Source: Takifugu bimaculatus
Taxonomy: Eukaryota > Chordata > Actinopteri > Tetraodontiformes > Tetraodontidae
NCBI GenBank assembly: GCA_004026145.2
Contig: CP034996.1
Span: 14,623,641 to 14,687,640, forward strand
Direction: 5' to 3'
DNA length: 64,000 nucleotides
Position 1 is the first letter of the stretch. Each line of letters starts with the position of its first letter. Under the pieces are notes generated by a model. The model had not been told where the DNA came from, made no database searches, and was given only the letters and a program-made list of their open reading frames with translations. Shown here piece by piece: positions 22,686 through 34,173 of this stretch. The position numbers and the translations under genes are program-made.

Positions 22686-23172
22686 GAGAGTCACTCACCT
22701 CTGGAGATAAAGATTTCAGCTCAAAACACTCTTTTAATAAACTTGCACCAGGAAGGGCGGTATCTGGCTCTCATTAAGCTTCTTCTCTGCTCAACCATCT
22801 AATTAATCCTCTGATGGCACATTAATTTATCCTTGTTTCAAAACCAGAAATTACAAACAGCACTCAGGCGCCTTCAACAATTACATCATTATCAAACAAC
22901 CGTCACCAGTTTACATTTCCTCAAATAAGCATCCTACACCAGGGAAATTATGTGTGAACAAAACAATAAACAGGTGCTCTATGTGAGGGGAAAATACACA
23001 TTTATCATGAACTTAAATTATTTCTGATTTATTTTCACAAAAAATCCATTTTTGATGATTGATATTATTTTATATATCAAATTCATTCCATTTCAATGCC
23101 ATTATAGATTGATTTTAATGTAGACAAATAATCACAGCCTGTTGATGATGCACTGTTATTTAAAATAACAGA

Positions 23173-23176
<4 letters not shown>

Positions 23177-23215
<39 letters not shown>

Positions 23216-23240
23216 TGATCCTGTGTAATAATCGTTGTTT

Positions 23241-23300
<60 letters not shown>

Positions 23301-23590
23301 TACACGCACGCACACACACACACACACACACACAGACACATACATATATATATATAAATATATATATATATAAAATATAAATATAATATTATAAATATAT
23401 ATATATATATATATTATATATATCTAATCTCTCTATATACTCTATATACCCACTGTTCTTTCCCCTCCCGTGCCCTCTCTCTCTCTCTTCTCTCTCATCT
23501 CTCTTCTCTCTATCTCTCTCTCTCTCTCCGCCTTGTTCTTTCCCCCCGTTCCTCTCTATACTGTATATACACACACTGTTATTAAATAAA
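23177..23590. repeat. TA, CA and CT-rich microsatellite cluster (unit 3)
   Basis: Longer TA runs than in units 1 and 2, plus a CTCT-rich block (23460-23560) absent from the other units. All open frames here are low-complexity. Confidence 0.9.
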
Positions 23591-23599
23591 GAAACACAT

Positions 23600-23892
23600 A
23601 TATACATCCCATCTCTCCCACATCCTCTGCATGTACCCTCTCTCGCTGGGGTTACTCCCGTAGTAACGGTCCATCAGTACCATGTTCTCTGCCCTGCTCC
23701 ATGAATTTGACATCAGGCACCCCTGGTGACCCGGGCGACGTCCGAGCCGGTATGACTCTATCAGTTAATGTTCCGCTCATACCGAGGTGTAGGCATATAT
23801 GCGTAAGGAGCCTTGCCTAAGGGCTCGCCTGGATTCAAACTGACAACCTTCCACACCAACGTCAATGGCGTAAACCACTGGCCTATCCAGTC
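23600..23892 (-). mobile_element. R4/Dong-type LINE, 5' part, inverted (unit 3)
   Basis: Same inverted piece as units 1 and 2, with an 18-bp deletion near 23706 that removes GCCTTGTTCCAGTAGCCA or a near equivalent. Confidence 0.6.
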
Positions 23893-25176
23893 CCCCGATA
23901 AGATCCACGCCTACTGGCTTAAGAAGCTGACTGCACTCCATGAACGCCTGGCAGCACAAATGAACCAGCTGCTGACATCAGGGGACCACCCAGAGTGGCT
24001 AACCCAAGGCCGGACAGTCCTCATAATGAAGGACCCCCAGAAGGGCACAATACCGTCCAACTACCGGCCCATAACCTGCCTCAGCACCACATGGAAGCTC
24101 CTATCAGGCATCATAGCGGCTAAGATCAGCAGGCACATGGATCAATACATGAGCAGAGCGCAGAAAGGCATAGGGAACAACACCAGAGGTGCCAAGCACC
24201 AGCTACTGGTCGACAGGGCAATCGCCCAGGACTGTAGGATGCGGCACACCAACCTGTGCACTGCCTGGATTGATTACAAGAAAGCCTATGACTCAATGCC
24301 GCACACATGGATACTAGAGTGCCTAAAGCTGTATAACATCAACAGGACACTAAGAGAGTTCATCTAGAACTCCATGAAGCTGTGGAACACGACTCTGGAG
24401 GCCAACTCAAAGCCAATTGCGCAGGTGAGCATCAGATGTGGCATATATCAAGGAGATGCTCTGTCCCCCCTGCTGTTCTGCATAGGCCTAAACCCCCTCA
24501 GCCAGATCATCACCAAGAGTGGCTATAGGTACCAGCTCCGAAGTGGAACAACCGTCAGCCACCTCCTCTACATGGATGACATCAAGCTGTATGCCAAGAA
24601 CAAGCGTGACATTGACTCTCTGATTCACCTCACTAGGATCTACAGCAAGGACATCGGGATGTCATTCGGGCTAGACAAATGTGGGCGGATGATATCTAGA
24701 AGGGGAAAGGTGATCGCAACTGACGGGGTTGAACTACCTGAAGGGGACATCACAGATGTGCAGGACAATTACAAATACCTGGGGATCCCACAGGCAAATG
24801 GTAACTATGACGAGGCAGCTAGGAGGTCAGCCACAGCCAAATACCTGCAGAGGTTAAGACAGGTCCTGAAAAGTCAGCTGAATGGTAAGCACAAGATCCA
24901 GGTCTTAAACACCTACGCCCTGCCAGTAATCAGATACCCTGCTGGCATAATACCCTGGCCACTGGAAGAGATACAAGCCACTGACATCAAGACAAGGAAG
25001 CTCCTCACCATGCACGGAGGGTTTCACCCTAAGTCCAGTGTCCGGAGGCTGTACACAAAGCGAAAGGAAGGGGGCCGAGGACTAGTAAGTGTCCGAACTA
25101 CTGTCCAGGAGGAAACAACAAGCCTCCAAGAATACATCAAGAAGATGGCCCCCTCTGACTCACTGCTGAGTGAATG
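23893..25176 (+). pseudogene. R4/Dong-type LINE reverse transcriptase, nonsense-mutated (unit 3)
   Basis: Same RT as in units 1 and 2, but a CAG codon became TAG at 24365-24367 (FIQNSMKL becomes FI-stop). The catalytic LLYMDD lies downstream of the stop. C-terminal truncation at the TATACA array is the same as elsewhere. Confidence 0.85.
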
Positions 25177-25210
<34 letters not shown>

Positions 25211-25217
25211 TATATAC

Positions 25218-25291
<74 letters not shown>

Positions 25292-25297
25292 ATATAC
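25177..25297. repeat. (TATACA)n-(TATC)n microsatellite (unit 3)
   Basis: Composite array as at 7818-7949; here the terminal TA part is short. Confidence 0.95.
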
Positions 25298-26125
25298 TAC
25301 TCAAAAAAATTAGTGGAACACTTTTTAATCAGAGTATAGCAACCTATCAATCAAACTTCTGGGATATTGATCTGGTCAGTTAAGTAGCAGAGGGGGCTGT
25401 TCATCAGTTTTGGCTGCTTTGTTGTTAATGAAATCAAAAACAGGAGCATCAGAGGACCAACAAGGAGATGGCCCCCAAAACAGGAAGGGCTTTCCAGGTT
25501 GAGGCCACTGATACTTTTTTCCCTCCTCATCTCTTTTGGCTGATTTTTTACTGACTGACATTCTACTGCTGTAGTTATTATTGGCTTGGATCAACATCTC
25601 TGTTGATAGCATGGTGCGGTACCTGGACGCTACAGAGGTTGCACAAGCAGTCCAACTCCTCCAGGATGGCACATCAATACGTGCCGTTGCAAGAAGATTT
25701 GCTGTGTCTCCCAGCACAGTCTCAAGAGCATGGAGGAGATTCCAGGAGACAGGTAGTTACTCCAGGAGAGCTGGACAGGGCCGTAGGAGGTCCAAAAACC
25801 CTCAGCAGGATCAGTATCTGCTCCTTTGTGCAAGGAGGAACAGGATGAGCACTGCCAGAGCCCTACAAAATGACCTCCAGCAGTCTACTAGTGTGAATGT
25901 TTCTGACCAAACAATCAGAAACAGGCTCCATGAGGGTGGCCTGAAGGCCCGACGTCCTGTAGTGGGCCCTGTGCTCACTGCCCGGCACCGTAGAGCGCGA
26001 TTAGCATTTGCCATAGACCACCAGAATTGGCAACTACGCCACTGGCGCCCTGTGCTCTTCACCGATGAGAGCAGGTTCAACCTGAGCACATGCGACAGAC
26101 GTAAAAGGGTCTGGAGATGCCGTGG
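25298..26125 (+). mobile_element. Tc1-like transposon, 3'-truncated (unit 3)
   Basis: Likely transposase ATG 25611. The helix-turn-helix is complete here (VARRFAVSPSTVSRAWRRF), unlike units 1 and 2, which lost one codon. It ends at the same junction with OR flank sequence. Confidence 0.85.
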
Positions 26126-26375
26126 AACATTGATAAATTCTAATATTAAATGATAAAAACGTGCTTGGATCATTGGGATAGCTGTGGCTGTGCTGTTTTG
26201 TCAGTAAATTTCGGCAGATGCTCTCCACATTTATCGATTTAAATGCTGATAAGGATAAAAGACTTTATTGATCCCACATCGGGGAAATTGCACGTTACAG
26301 TGGTAGCCCATGGTGTACAATACAGAAAGGTACTAAAATAAAAAATAAAAGATTATTATGTTATGTACATGATGT
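26126..26375. repeat. OR flank fragment plus LINE/SINE tail (unit 3)
   Basis: Same pair of segments as 8769-9021. The tail has a slightly shorter A-rich end. Confidence 0.7.
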
Positions 26376-26987
26376 GACAGAATGGACAAAATATCGAAAT
26401 TACATTTTTACCAATACATAACACAACAAACGTGATATATTTGACAGTAAAACACAACTGTGATGCAGGCAAAATTTTAATTATGGTAGAAGTGAGTATA
26501 AGATGGGGAAGAAGAGAAGGAAAGACAGAAGTTTGAATCCCATCCAGACCCAAAAATGATTATTGTTGTTATTTTTGTAGGAATGGTTTGTAAAACTTTA
26601 TAAATTATTAATATTTTAAAAATTTATAACAAAGAGAATGTGTATGTACAATTGTGAACAAGATGACATTCACATTTAAGAATTTATACAGCTGAAATTC
26701 TCAAAGAAACAAAACAAAACCCCAATGAAACATTAATACAACTACAAAATAAGCTGTAAAACTTGCAGTGGAACTCAAAAGGCAGAACAGCCCACAGAGA
26801 AAAGTATATTAAAAGTTGTATCAATGGAGAATAAAAACTGATATTTAGGTTCTGTGGCATCACAATTTCCTTGTCACTACTTAAATTCTTGCTGACAGAT
26901 AGATCGACTGAGACTTTATTTATTTATCACTTACAACCTGTTGTGAAGAGGATGTGGAAGAAGGCTGAAGCAAAACTGTAGATGACT

Positions 26988-27708
26988 GAAGAGGAAGCAC
27001 AGCTGAAGGTGGAGGAGGCACAGCTGGAGGTGGAGGAGGCCATGCTGAAGGTGGAGGAGGCACTGCTGGAGGTGGAGGAGGCCATGCTGAAGGTGGAGGA
27101 GGCACTGCTGGAGGTGGAGGAGGCCATGCTGAAGGTGGAGGAGGCCATGCTGAAGGTGGAGGAGGCACTGCTGGAGGTGGAGGAGGCCATGCTGAAGGTG
27201 GAGGAGGCACTGCTGTAGGTGGAGGAGGCCATGCTGAAGGTGGAGGAGGCACTGCTGGAGGTGGAGGAGGCACGACTGGAGGTGGAGGAGGCACTGCTGG
27301 AGGTGGAGGAGGCACTGCTGAAGGTGGTGGAGGCACGGCTGGAGGTGGTGGAGGCACGGCTGGAGGTGGTGGAGGCACTGCTGGAGGTGGAGGAGGCCAT
27401 GCTGAAGGTGGAGGAGGCACTGCTGTAGGTGGAGGAGGCCATGCTGAAGGTGGAGGAGGCACTGCTGGAGGTGGAGGAGGCACGACTGGAGGTGGAGGAG
27501 GCACTGCTGGAGGTGGAGGAGGCACGGCAGAAGGTGGAGGAGGCACTGCTGAAGGTGGAGGAGGCACTGCTGAAGGTGGAGGAGGCACTGCTGGAGGTGT
27601 TGGAGGCACTGCTGAAGGTGGTGGAGGCACGGCTGGAGGTGGTGGAGGCACGGCTGGAGGTGGTGGAGGCACTGCGGGAGGTGAAGGAGGCACAACTGGA
27701 GGAGGGTA
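26988..27708. repeat. 21-bp G-rich minisatellite, about 34 repeats (unit 3)
   Basis: Same unit as in the other copies. A block of roughly ten units containing the rare ACTGCTGTAGGT variant occurs twice (around 27210 and 27420), which is a visible internal duplication. Confidence 0.95.
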
Positions 27709-28421
27709 GATTTCTTTGATGGGATTAGAAACCATCAGATCCGCAATTGTTGCTTCACTTCCCAAAAATTCTCAAATCCCTCATCTGGATCTTTTGGCTC
27801 CTCAACATCTAAGTCCTCCATCAACTGGGATGTCTCCTCAGAATTGGGGTGCATGTCTTGTAGAGGTTCATTATTCTGCCTCAGCAAGTACTGCACCCCA
27901 ATGAGTTCTCCTGAGAAATATTAAATTGCGAAATTTTGACTAACAGAGCCATCCCAAACTCAAATAAAAACAATGCACACAGGCACTTTTGACACTACCT
28001 GCGTATTTTGCAGGTGGTGAAAACCCTGGAACAAGTTTCCTGCCAAACACCTTCTCGTAGTTGCTGTTCACACAATGAACCAACTCCCCTGCGTACGTGC
28101 TCAAAGTTGAAGGTTCAGATGTGACAGCAGCAGCGGCCCGGTCTTGATTCCAGCGACTGAGTCCTTCCAAAAGGTAGATTTGGTAGTTCAGCAGGTTCAC
28201 ACTGTTCCCTTGAGAAACAAGTAAAGGAAGTAAAGTGTAAGAGATTCCTGATAAATGAGAAAAAGTGAAGAGTTACACACAGAGAACATTATTTATAAGG
28301 TAATAGTCAGAACCCCAAATCACTGTGGCTCATAGGCCAACAAACTTAAAAGCAAAACACCATTAAATCCCCTGGCCTGAATTCTCATTGTAAAGAGTGA
28401 TCATGAACATTTAGCACAAAC

Positions 28422-29077
28422 CTGGAATGAATCGATTCAAATGGCAGTGAAACGATTCCAGAGACGTGGAACCCCTGGCACAACGGAATGTTTTTAATAC
28501 CACTCCTCCCTTTCTAGTGCTCCCAGTCTCTGTGTATAAAGCCAAACCAGGAGGGTCCTGGATGCACCTCACATGCCGCCTTTGGATGCGCCAGATGTGC
28601 TGCATCCTAACAGTGTCGAGAAGAGGAACACCCAGTGCATCATTCTCCTTGCCACTCATGAGCTCCATCAGCAGCTGATCAAGGAGTTGGATGGATGTCT
28701 CCTCTCCACGGGTCCGTCTCCTGCAGTGCAGCGCAAGCTCGTCTTTTGTAATATGTTTGTCCAACTCCTGGTCAGAGACAGCGGGCCAGCCCTCCTGCAA
28801 CAGTTGTGCCCTCTTGGCCCTTCTGAGCTCCGCCACATCTGTTGCATCCCACTCAAATATGCAGGCTGACATGCGTGCCATGAAGGTGGGGTACAGCTGA
28901 TGTGCATCAGTAGTACATCCCACTGCCAAACGACGCATGAAATGCCAAATGTCTAGACGGACAATCAAATTTGGCCACCGCCCAAATTTGGCCTTGATCT
29001 TGGTCTCGCCCACCTCTTTACAGCAGCCGTTGTCCACATAAAGTGCAACAGGAGGATCCACCCCTGCGCTCTGGTAC
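28422..29077 (-). pseudogene. RNase H/DDE-like exon of the transposase-like gene
   Basis: An open exon of about 218 codons begins RYQSAGVDPPVALYVDNG (a candidate second catalytic Asp in LYVD). It continues through LDIWHFMRRLAVGCTTDAHQ and ends STSLESFHCHLNRFIPG (candidate catalytic Glu in SLESFH). With KMDSTK in an upstream exon this gives a D-D-E order, as in RNase H-fold transposases. The assignment is from motif spacing only; no family search was possible. Acceptor CAG|GTACC and donor CCAG|GTTTGT look functional. The Kyakuja-Dileera-Zisupton group is a possible relative. Confidence 0.5.
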
Positions 29078-29217
29078 CTGAGGAAGTCATGTTGGTGCAT
29101 TTAGTTTTTTATTCTGAATCCATCCATAATGTCACTTTCATTTTTTGCAATTCTGTTAAGCATTTTAGAACTCGCTCTTTTAAATAGCTAATAGTTCATC
29201 AGTATTGTCATTATTAC

Positions 29218-29363
29218 CTGTCCATCAGGCCTGCAGCCATAAGATCCAATGCTGGACCCTCACTGGCTGTTAGGACACTAATAAGTACCTGACCCATTTC
29301 GTTCCCAACAGAAGTCAGCCACCGGGCAGTGCCCGTGGCAGTTCCACTGAGCTTCTTGGTGAT
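29218..29363 (-). pseudogene. Internal exon of the transposase-like gene
   Basis: The exon encodes ITKKLSGTATGTARWLTSVG and LTASEGPALDLMAAGLMD. It has a clean acceptor (TTTTCAG|ATC) and donor (GACAG|GTAATA). It is in phase with the DDE-region exon that follows. Confidence 0.6.
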
Positions 29364-29450
29364 CTGAAAATTCAAAAACCGTCAGAACATTTATGTAAAG
29401 ATTAAGTGTATATTATTTGGAAGATTAGAGCTATTCAAATTCTAACCAGT

Positions 29451-29775
29451 CTTAGTAGAGTCCATTTTTAAAATGCATCCATAGACTGAAGTTATCTTAG
29501 CCTTAATATCCTCCAGCCTGTTCAGGATATCTTGACTGTACATAACAAGGAGCCACTTATAGCTTGGTAACACCGCTGATACTGGGGGCTCCTGGAAATG
29601 TGGTTGCAGCAGTCTCGGGGCATCCATGAAAGCTGCACACTGTGCTGTGTACCGCGCAGCCCGCTGGAGCCACTCCTCGCTGTGGTTCTCCTTTAGCTGG
29701 AGAATAATCCTTGATGGACTGTTCCCTAGGCCACGCTCACGCAGCTGACGGATCACTCTGATGTCACAGGCATAT
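29451..29775 (-). pseudogene. Exon with candidate first catalytic Asp
   Basis: Starts after AAAG and completes an Arg codon: YACDIRVIRQLRERGLGNSP. It continues through FQEPPVSAVLPSYKWLL and ends CILKMDSTK. The expected donor is degraded (AAGACTGGTTAG), so joining to the ITKK exon in frame is not possible as the sequence stands. Confidence 0.55.
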
Positions 29776-29871
29776 CTTTAAAAAGGAAAAATTATTCTCT
29801 CTTTTTCCAAACTACATTTTGATGTGTAAATATGTGTAGTGAGTGCATATGTATGTATTTGTGTCGTGTAC

Positions 29872-30335
29872 CTGCGTGTCAGGATGACCCTAAACTCTGA
29901 GCGGTGCTCCAGGTCCAGCTGCTGGAGAATTGCCTGACTCCATGACAAGTGGCTAGTTCTGCACTTGGTGCATATCAGGGTCTCTGTGACCAAGTTGTAA
30001 TAGCGGTCAACATCAAGGACCTGGCGCACTCTCCTGTGAAAACCACCGCTGGCCAGTGGATGCCCATTACATGCTGGCTTTAAGCAGAGCAGCCGTACCT
30101 TCCATAGCCTGTACGGCATCCACAGCAGCAGAGACTGTGCGAAGAAATGGCAAGGGGTTGGAGCCTGGTGGTACACCAGAGATGGCTGTGGAGGGTAATA
30201 CCACAGCTGAAGCTGGTCACGCAACTCCAACTTTCCACCTGAACCAACCCTGAACAAAGCTGATGACACCCACTTGTGGTCCTGCTGTGGCATTGTCTTT
30301 GGCCACAGCAGTGGGAGAGCAGCAGAATGCTCTGG
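29872..30335 (-). pseudogene. DUF6729-like Cys-rich exon
   Basis: An open exon of about 154 codons. It contains CHFFAQSLLLWMPYRLWKVRL, then two cysteine pairs (LLCLKPACNGHPL and ICTKCRTSHLSW), separated by RRVRQVLDVDRYYNLVTE, and ends QQLDLEHRSEFRVILTRR. The layout (Phe-Phe-Leu-Trp stretch, paired Cys, YNLVTE) fits my memory of DUF6729 domains in teleost multi-copy proteins. Acceptor TTTCAG and donor CGCAG|GTACAC look sound. Confidence 0.55.
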
Positions 30336-32008
30336 CTGAAAGGGGTTCTGTTAAAGTACAGCAAAACAAGGAGACCTGCCTTTTAAGACTCATCCCATGC
30401 AATAGGTTTAAGGCAAAACAAAAGTATCATCACTTTTGTCTATTTATGTTGACTGTTTTTACCGGGTTGCTCACAACAGTATGATCCGTCACAGGCTGAG
30501 CAGGTGCTGTTTGCTGCACAGATGGTGGTAATGGGGGAGCAAGGAAGGTGTCTGGGGATGCGGAAACAGTTGGACGAGACGGGGAAGGTTGATGAGGCTG
30601 CTTTGGCAATGGGACAGGATCAGGAGATGGGTAGATGGCTGAAGCTGCCCCAGGACCCTCATGTCCCGATGTAGTCACTGGTACCTATGGGGTTATATAG
30701 ATGTGACATGTTATTGTACATGTTTTATTTGCCACTGTCATACATTTGTATGTACATGCCAAACTTCATAATATGTTCTTATATTCACCTGGGAAGGTTT
30801 TCTGGAAACGTTCAGGTTTGGCTTTGCAGCTCTCACATGTTTTCCACCAAACCTTGATCTTTCAAACTTAAAATAACATATATCAAACTCATAAAACATA
30901 TATCAAAATCAAAAGCCTTGGAAATTAGAGGCAAAACGTTGCATCGCTATGTCATAAGATGTTTTTATGCTTGAAGAACATTTGGAGTAAGTAACTTTGC
31001 CTAGAAATTAATATCAGTATGTTAAATTTACCATTGAAATATTTATCCTCGCCCTTATTGGAGCAGTGGAGACATCAGTAGAGCTGACTGGACTTCTCTG
31101 CGGAGGAGGAAGAGTGACTGATGTGTCACCTGCATGGGTTGTTTCTGGAACAACAGAGGGTATCTGAAAAATACAGCACATACAATGAGTCAGTCAGGCA
31201 TACGTATGTTAGACTGAATTAAATAATTGCAAGAAAATGATTTGGAGGCTTCATTTACCACAGAGAACGAGTGTGCAGGACTTGACACTGCCGAATCACC
31301 AGTGGATGCAGACGTGCTCTGGCCAACAATGCATGTTGAGGCAGCAGCAGCAGCAGGAAGCTGAAGAGTCGCAGAAACCATCAAGAAATCATCATTTGCC
31401 CAGTACTAGCACATGTAAATTAAATTATCAAAAGAGTGTGAAATTAATACTGCGACTACTATTAACACTAATTCATATCAACAATTGTCTTTAATGGATG
31501 GTAATTATCATCAAACAGTTATTTTATTGAAACTTCACCACTGTGCTTAATTAGTGCCGTTAGTGCCTGTGGGATCTGTATTTTAAAGCAATAAACTACG
31601 TTAGGGTGTTTTGGTTAGTTGAAGATTACAAAACCCAGAATAATATTACCTCCTGATACATGTAATGCCATTCTTCAGGTGAGGAACAGACCATTTATCT
31701 TCATGACCCACTGACAGAGCCCAACCGATCCAGGTTGAAGTTAAGCCAATGTTTTTAATATGAAATCAAACACTACAGTCCTCCCAGAAAATCACACACA
31801 ACCAAAATAAAGTCGAAAGTGTCAATGTTGTTTCTTGTTATTGCTGCAGTTTTGCCCAAAGTAATGAAATAAGTGCTCTTTAAGTAGTGCTGTTTAAGGA
31901 TTTTAATATTTTTCTTTCCAGCATTCTCTAATGTTGCCTGCAATAAAAAAGAAAAAACACACTAGGTACCTTAAACATCCCCAAATCTAACATTGTTATG
32001 TCTGTGTT

Positions 32009-32075
32009 ATTAACCCCCACCCCCCACTACTGCTACCCCCACCCCCCACCCCCCACTACTGCTACCCCCACCCCC
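32009..32075. repeat. C-rich repeat in an intron of the transposase-like gene
   Basis: The block CCCCCCACTACTGCTACCCC is repeated in tandem, with C runs of up to six. Confidence 0.85.
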
Positions 32076-32555
32076 GCCAACAACACACTCACACACTACA
32101 TACTATTCTATTCCATTAGTGAATGAAGGCGTGCCTGAAAAATAGGAGAGATGTATGGAGTTGTGAATGTGCTGTCAGTGTCAGCAGTCAACCTCTCATT
32201 GGAAATGAATTTTTCTATATTTGAAGTCTTTCCTTTTAATTGTAGTCACCTTGTGAGTGTGAAAGCCGCAATTGCACCCCTGTGGCTCTCTCACCAGGGT
32301 CCTTTGACCCCTCAGCTGCAGAGGGCACTTTTCTATCTGTAACAACAAAAAAATCTTACTCTTGTTTCACATAACATAATAGCTAATAAATGTGTAAACA
32401 CCCTACTGAATGTAACAGTTCACCGTGTTAAGTTCTTCCGAGGGATTTTTATCCTGCTAATAGTTATAAATCTAGATAGATTATATCCTTTCTGTCTATA
32501 CCTGAGGGAAAAATGTAGTCTGCTAATGTAAGTCGTTTTAGGTTGGTCGTTTTAC

Positions 32556-32702
32556 CTTAGTGTAAAGGTCATGCCACTTCTTTTGTCTGGGAGCAGGCCT
32601 GTTGCCTGAAGGTGATGGCCAGACGCCTGTGGTGGCAAATGACCTCAGGCGCGACAGCCACTCTTGGTCATCCATGGCCTTGTGAGTTTTTTTGGTAGAC
32701 AT
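32556..32702 (-). pseudogene. Start exon of the transposase-like gene
   Basis: ATG at 32702 opens 49 codons (MSTKKTHKAMDDQEWLSRLR and on to KKWHDLYTK), ending exactly at a consensus donor AAG|GTAAAA. The Kozak context has A at -3 (AAAATGT). Only this copy keeps the exon; units 0, 1 and 2 lack it. Confidence 0.6.
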
Positions 32703-33234
32703 TTTCTGTCATGTTATAACATAACATAACATATTGTTATAACATAACAAGTAATCAGAAACGACGCACTCCAGCGTACAACTGCCAAAGAAAACAAGCA
32801 ATTTCATCGGCAGAAAAAAATACAACCAGCTAAAGCTCCGGCAGCAACTGCACAAACTTTATTGCAAAACTCCCGATGTTCAAGTTACATTAGCGTTACA
32901 AATGCCTGACATGACTTGGACATATTGCATTAAGCATTTACGGTGATATTTTATGTGAAATAAAAAAAACAAACTTAACGAATAACAGACCTCAATTTGC
33001 GCACGTACCTTGTCAAAATCCACGGAGATGTCCGGAATAAACAGCGGGCAGACTTTTAAATAATAAATCAACTCGAGGATCGATTGGCTTTTCCAAAGAT
33101 TGAGACCGCAGTTTAATTTAAGGCTGGGAACACTGTAGAAAGATTGAATCGCGAAGATGATTGGCTGTTGAAAGATTGAATCGCGACGCGACTGGCTGGG
33201 CTTATACAGTTTTTCGCTCGTCGGGTAAAAACCG

Positions 33235-33291
33235 TCCTTCGAGCCGGATTTGAACCAGCGACCTAAGGATGCCTGTTAGCGCCATCGAAGG
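33235..33291 (-). pseudogene. tRNA-Tyr fragment next to the transposase-like gene
   Basis: Only the acceptor, T arm and part of the variable region remain (57 nt); the D arm and anticodon arm are deleted. The T arm (GGTTCAAATCCGGC) is undamaged, unlike in units 1 and 2. It abuts the promoter side of the transposase-like gene. Confidence 0.8.
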
Positions 33292-33466
33292 TTATGTTTA
33301 GAGTAAAATCCTGTGGAAATCCTGTGTGCCATTAGATGATCAACACGATAACTATCGATAGTTACGTTTAATGAGCGATCTTTCCGCCTTTATGTTCTCA
33401 ATCTAAAGAAAACACTGACATCTACTGGCCGTCTGTCGTACTGCTGTTTATATACCAACGCAGCAC

Positions 33467-33480
33467 CGGTACCGGTACCG
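33467..33480. other. Palindrome CGGTACCGGTACCG (unit 4)
   Basis: Same element as at 3587. Here it is followed by about 180 bp of unrelated AT-rich sequence before the OR flank resumes. Confidence 0.9.
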
Positions 33481-34173
33481 CCCAAATGTTCACCGTTACA
33501 CAAAAACACACAAATATACAAGATATTGTTGTTATTGGTGGCACTCTAATGATTTGGGACAAGTTTTCAAACATCTTGACCAACTAACTTCCAAAAATGA
33601 TGGCAAATTAAATTAGCATTCACCTCTTTATAATTATGCATATTGTTGATTACTCCGCAGTCTTTGACTTAAAAACAGTATCATTAACAGCACCAGCAAC
33701 ACAAGTTAGATAGATATTTACATTAAATTACATTGTTGTGTGACCTTGGTATGAGATGGATTTTTTTTTCGAGAAGAACAAAAGAACACGCATATTTTTC
33801 AGTGTATCTTTATCGTCTTTCAATGTGACAAAGTTTGGGAAATAAAACCCCTCATATAGTCATGAACATTGATAAATTCTAATATTAAATGGTAAAAACG
33901 TGCTTGGATTATTGGGATAGCTGTGGCTGTGCTGTTTTGTCAGTAAATTTCGGCAAGATGCTCTCCACATTTATCGATTTAAATGCTGATGTGACAGAAT
34001 GGGCAAAATATCGAAATTACATTTTTACCAATACATAATACAACAAACATGTGATATATTTAATAATAAACACTATATACTAAATACTGTAATAACACAA
34101 CTGTGATGCAGGCAAAATTTAAACGACAATTTTGACGACATCTTCGGAACCGCAGATGACACTATGTGCTTAA

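Larger units (their letters stand above)
26935..33009 (-). pseudogene. Longest copy of the transposase-like (DUF6729/DDE-type) gene
   Basis: Minus-strand exons with GT..AG boundaries that I can place: leader ending 33009; start exon 32702-32556; 31360-31259; 31163-31032; 30866-30789; 30684-30463; 30335-29872; 29775 to about 29451; 29363-29218; 29077-28422; 28208-27999; and 27910-26935, which contains the minisatellite. The exons from 31360 to 30463 are Ser/Pro-rich and of low complexity. Defects: no good donor after KMDSTK near 29451, a one-base deletion before the minisatellite, and loss of the C-terminal exons that unit 0 retains. The gene looks like a mobile, multi-copy teleost family and was probably carried along in the OR duplications. 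It is likely dead, although many exons are clean. Confidence 0.6.

Noticed and set aside
21537..22694. 385-residue version of odorant receptor copy 3
   Set aside because: The extra 62 codons cover the leader exon and 78-nt intron. The aligned ATG in all copies is the one at 22508.
31650..31672. Short exon (EWHYMYQE) in the transposase-like gene
   Set aside because: The donor looks fine, but the phase does not fit the preceding 49-codon exon and the acceptor is weak. Left out of the exon list.
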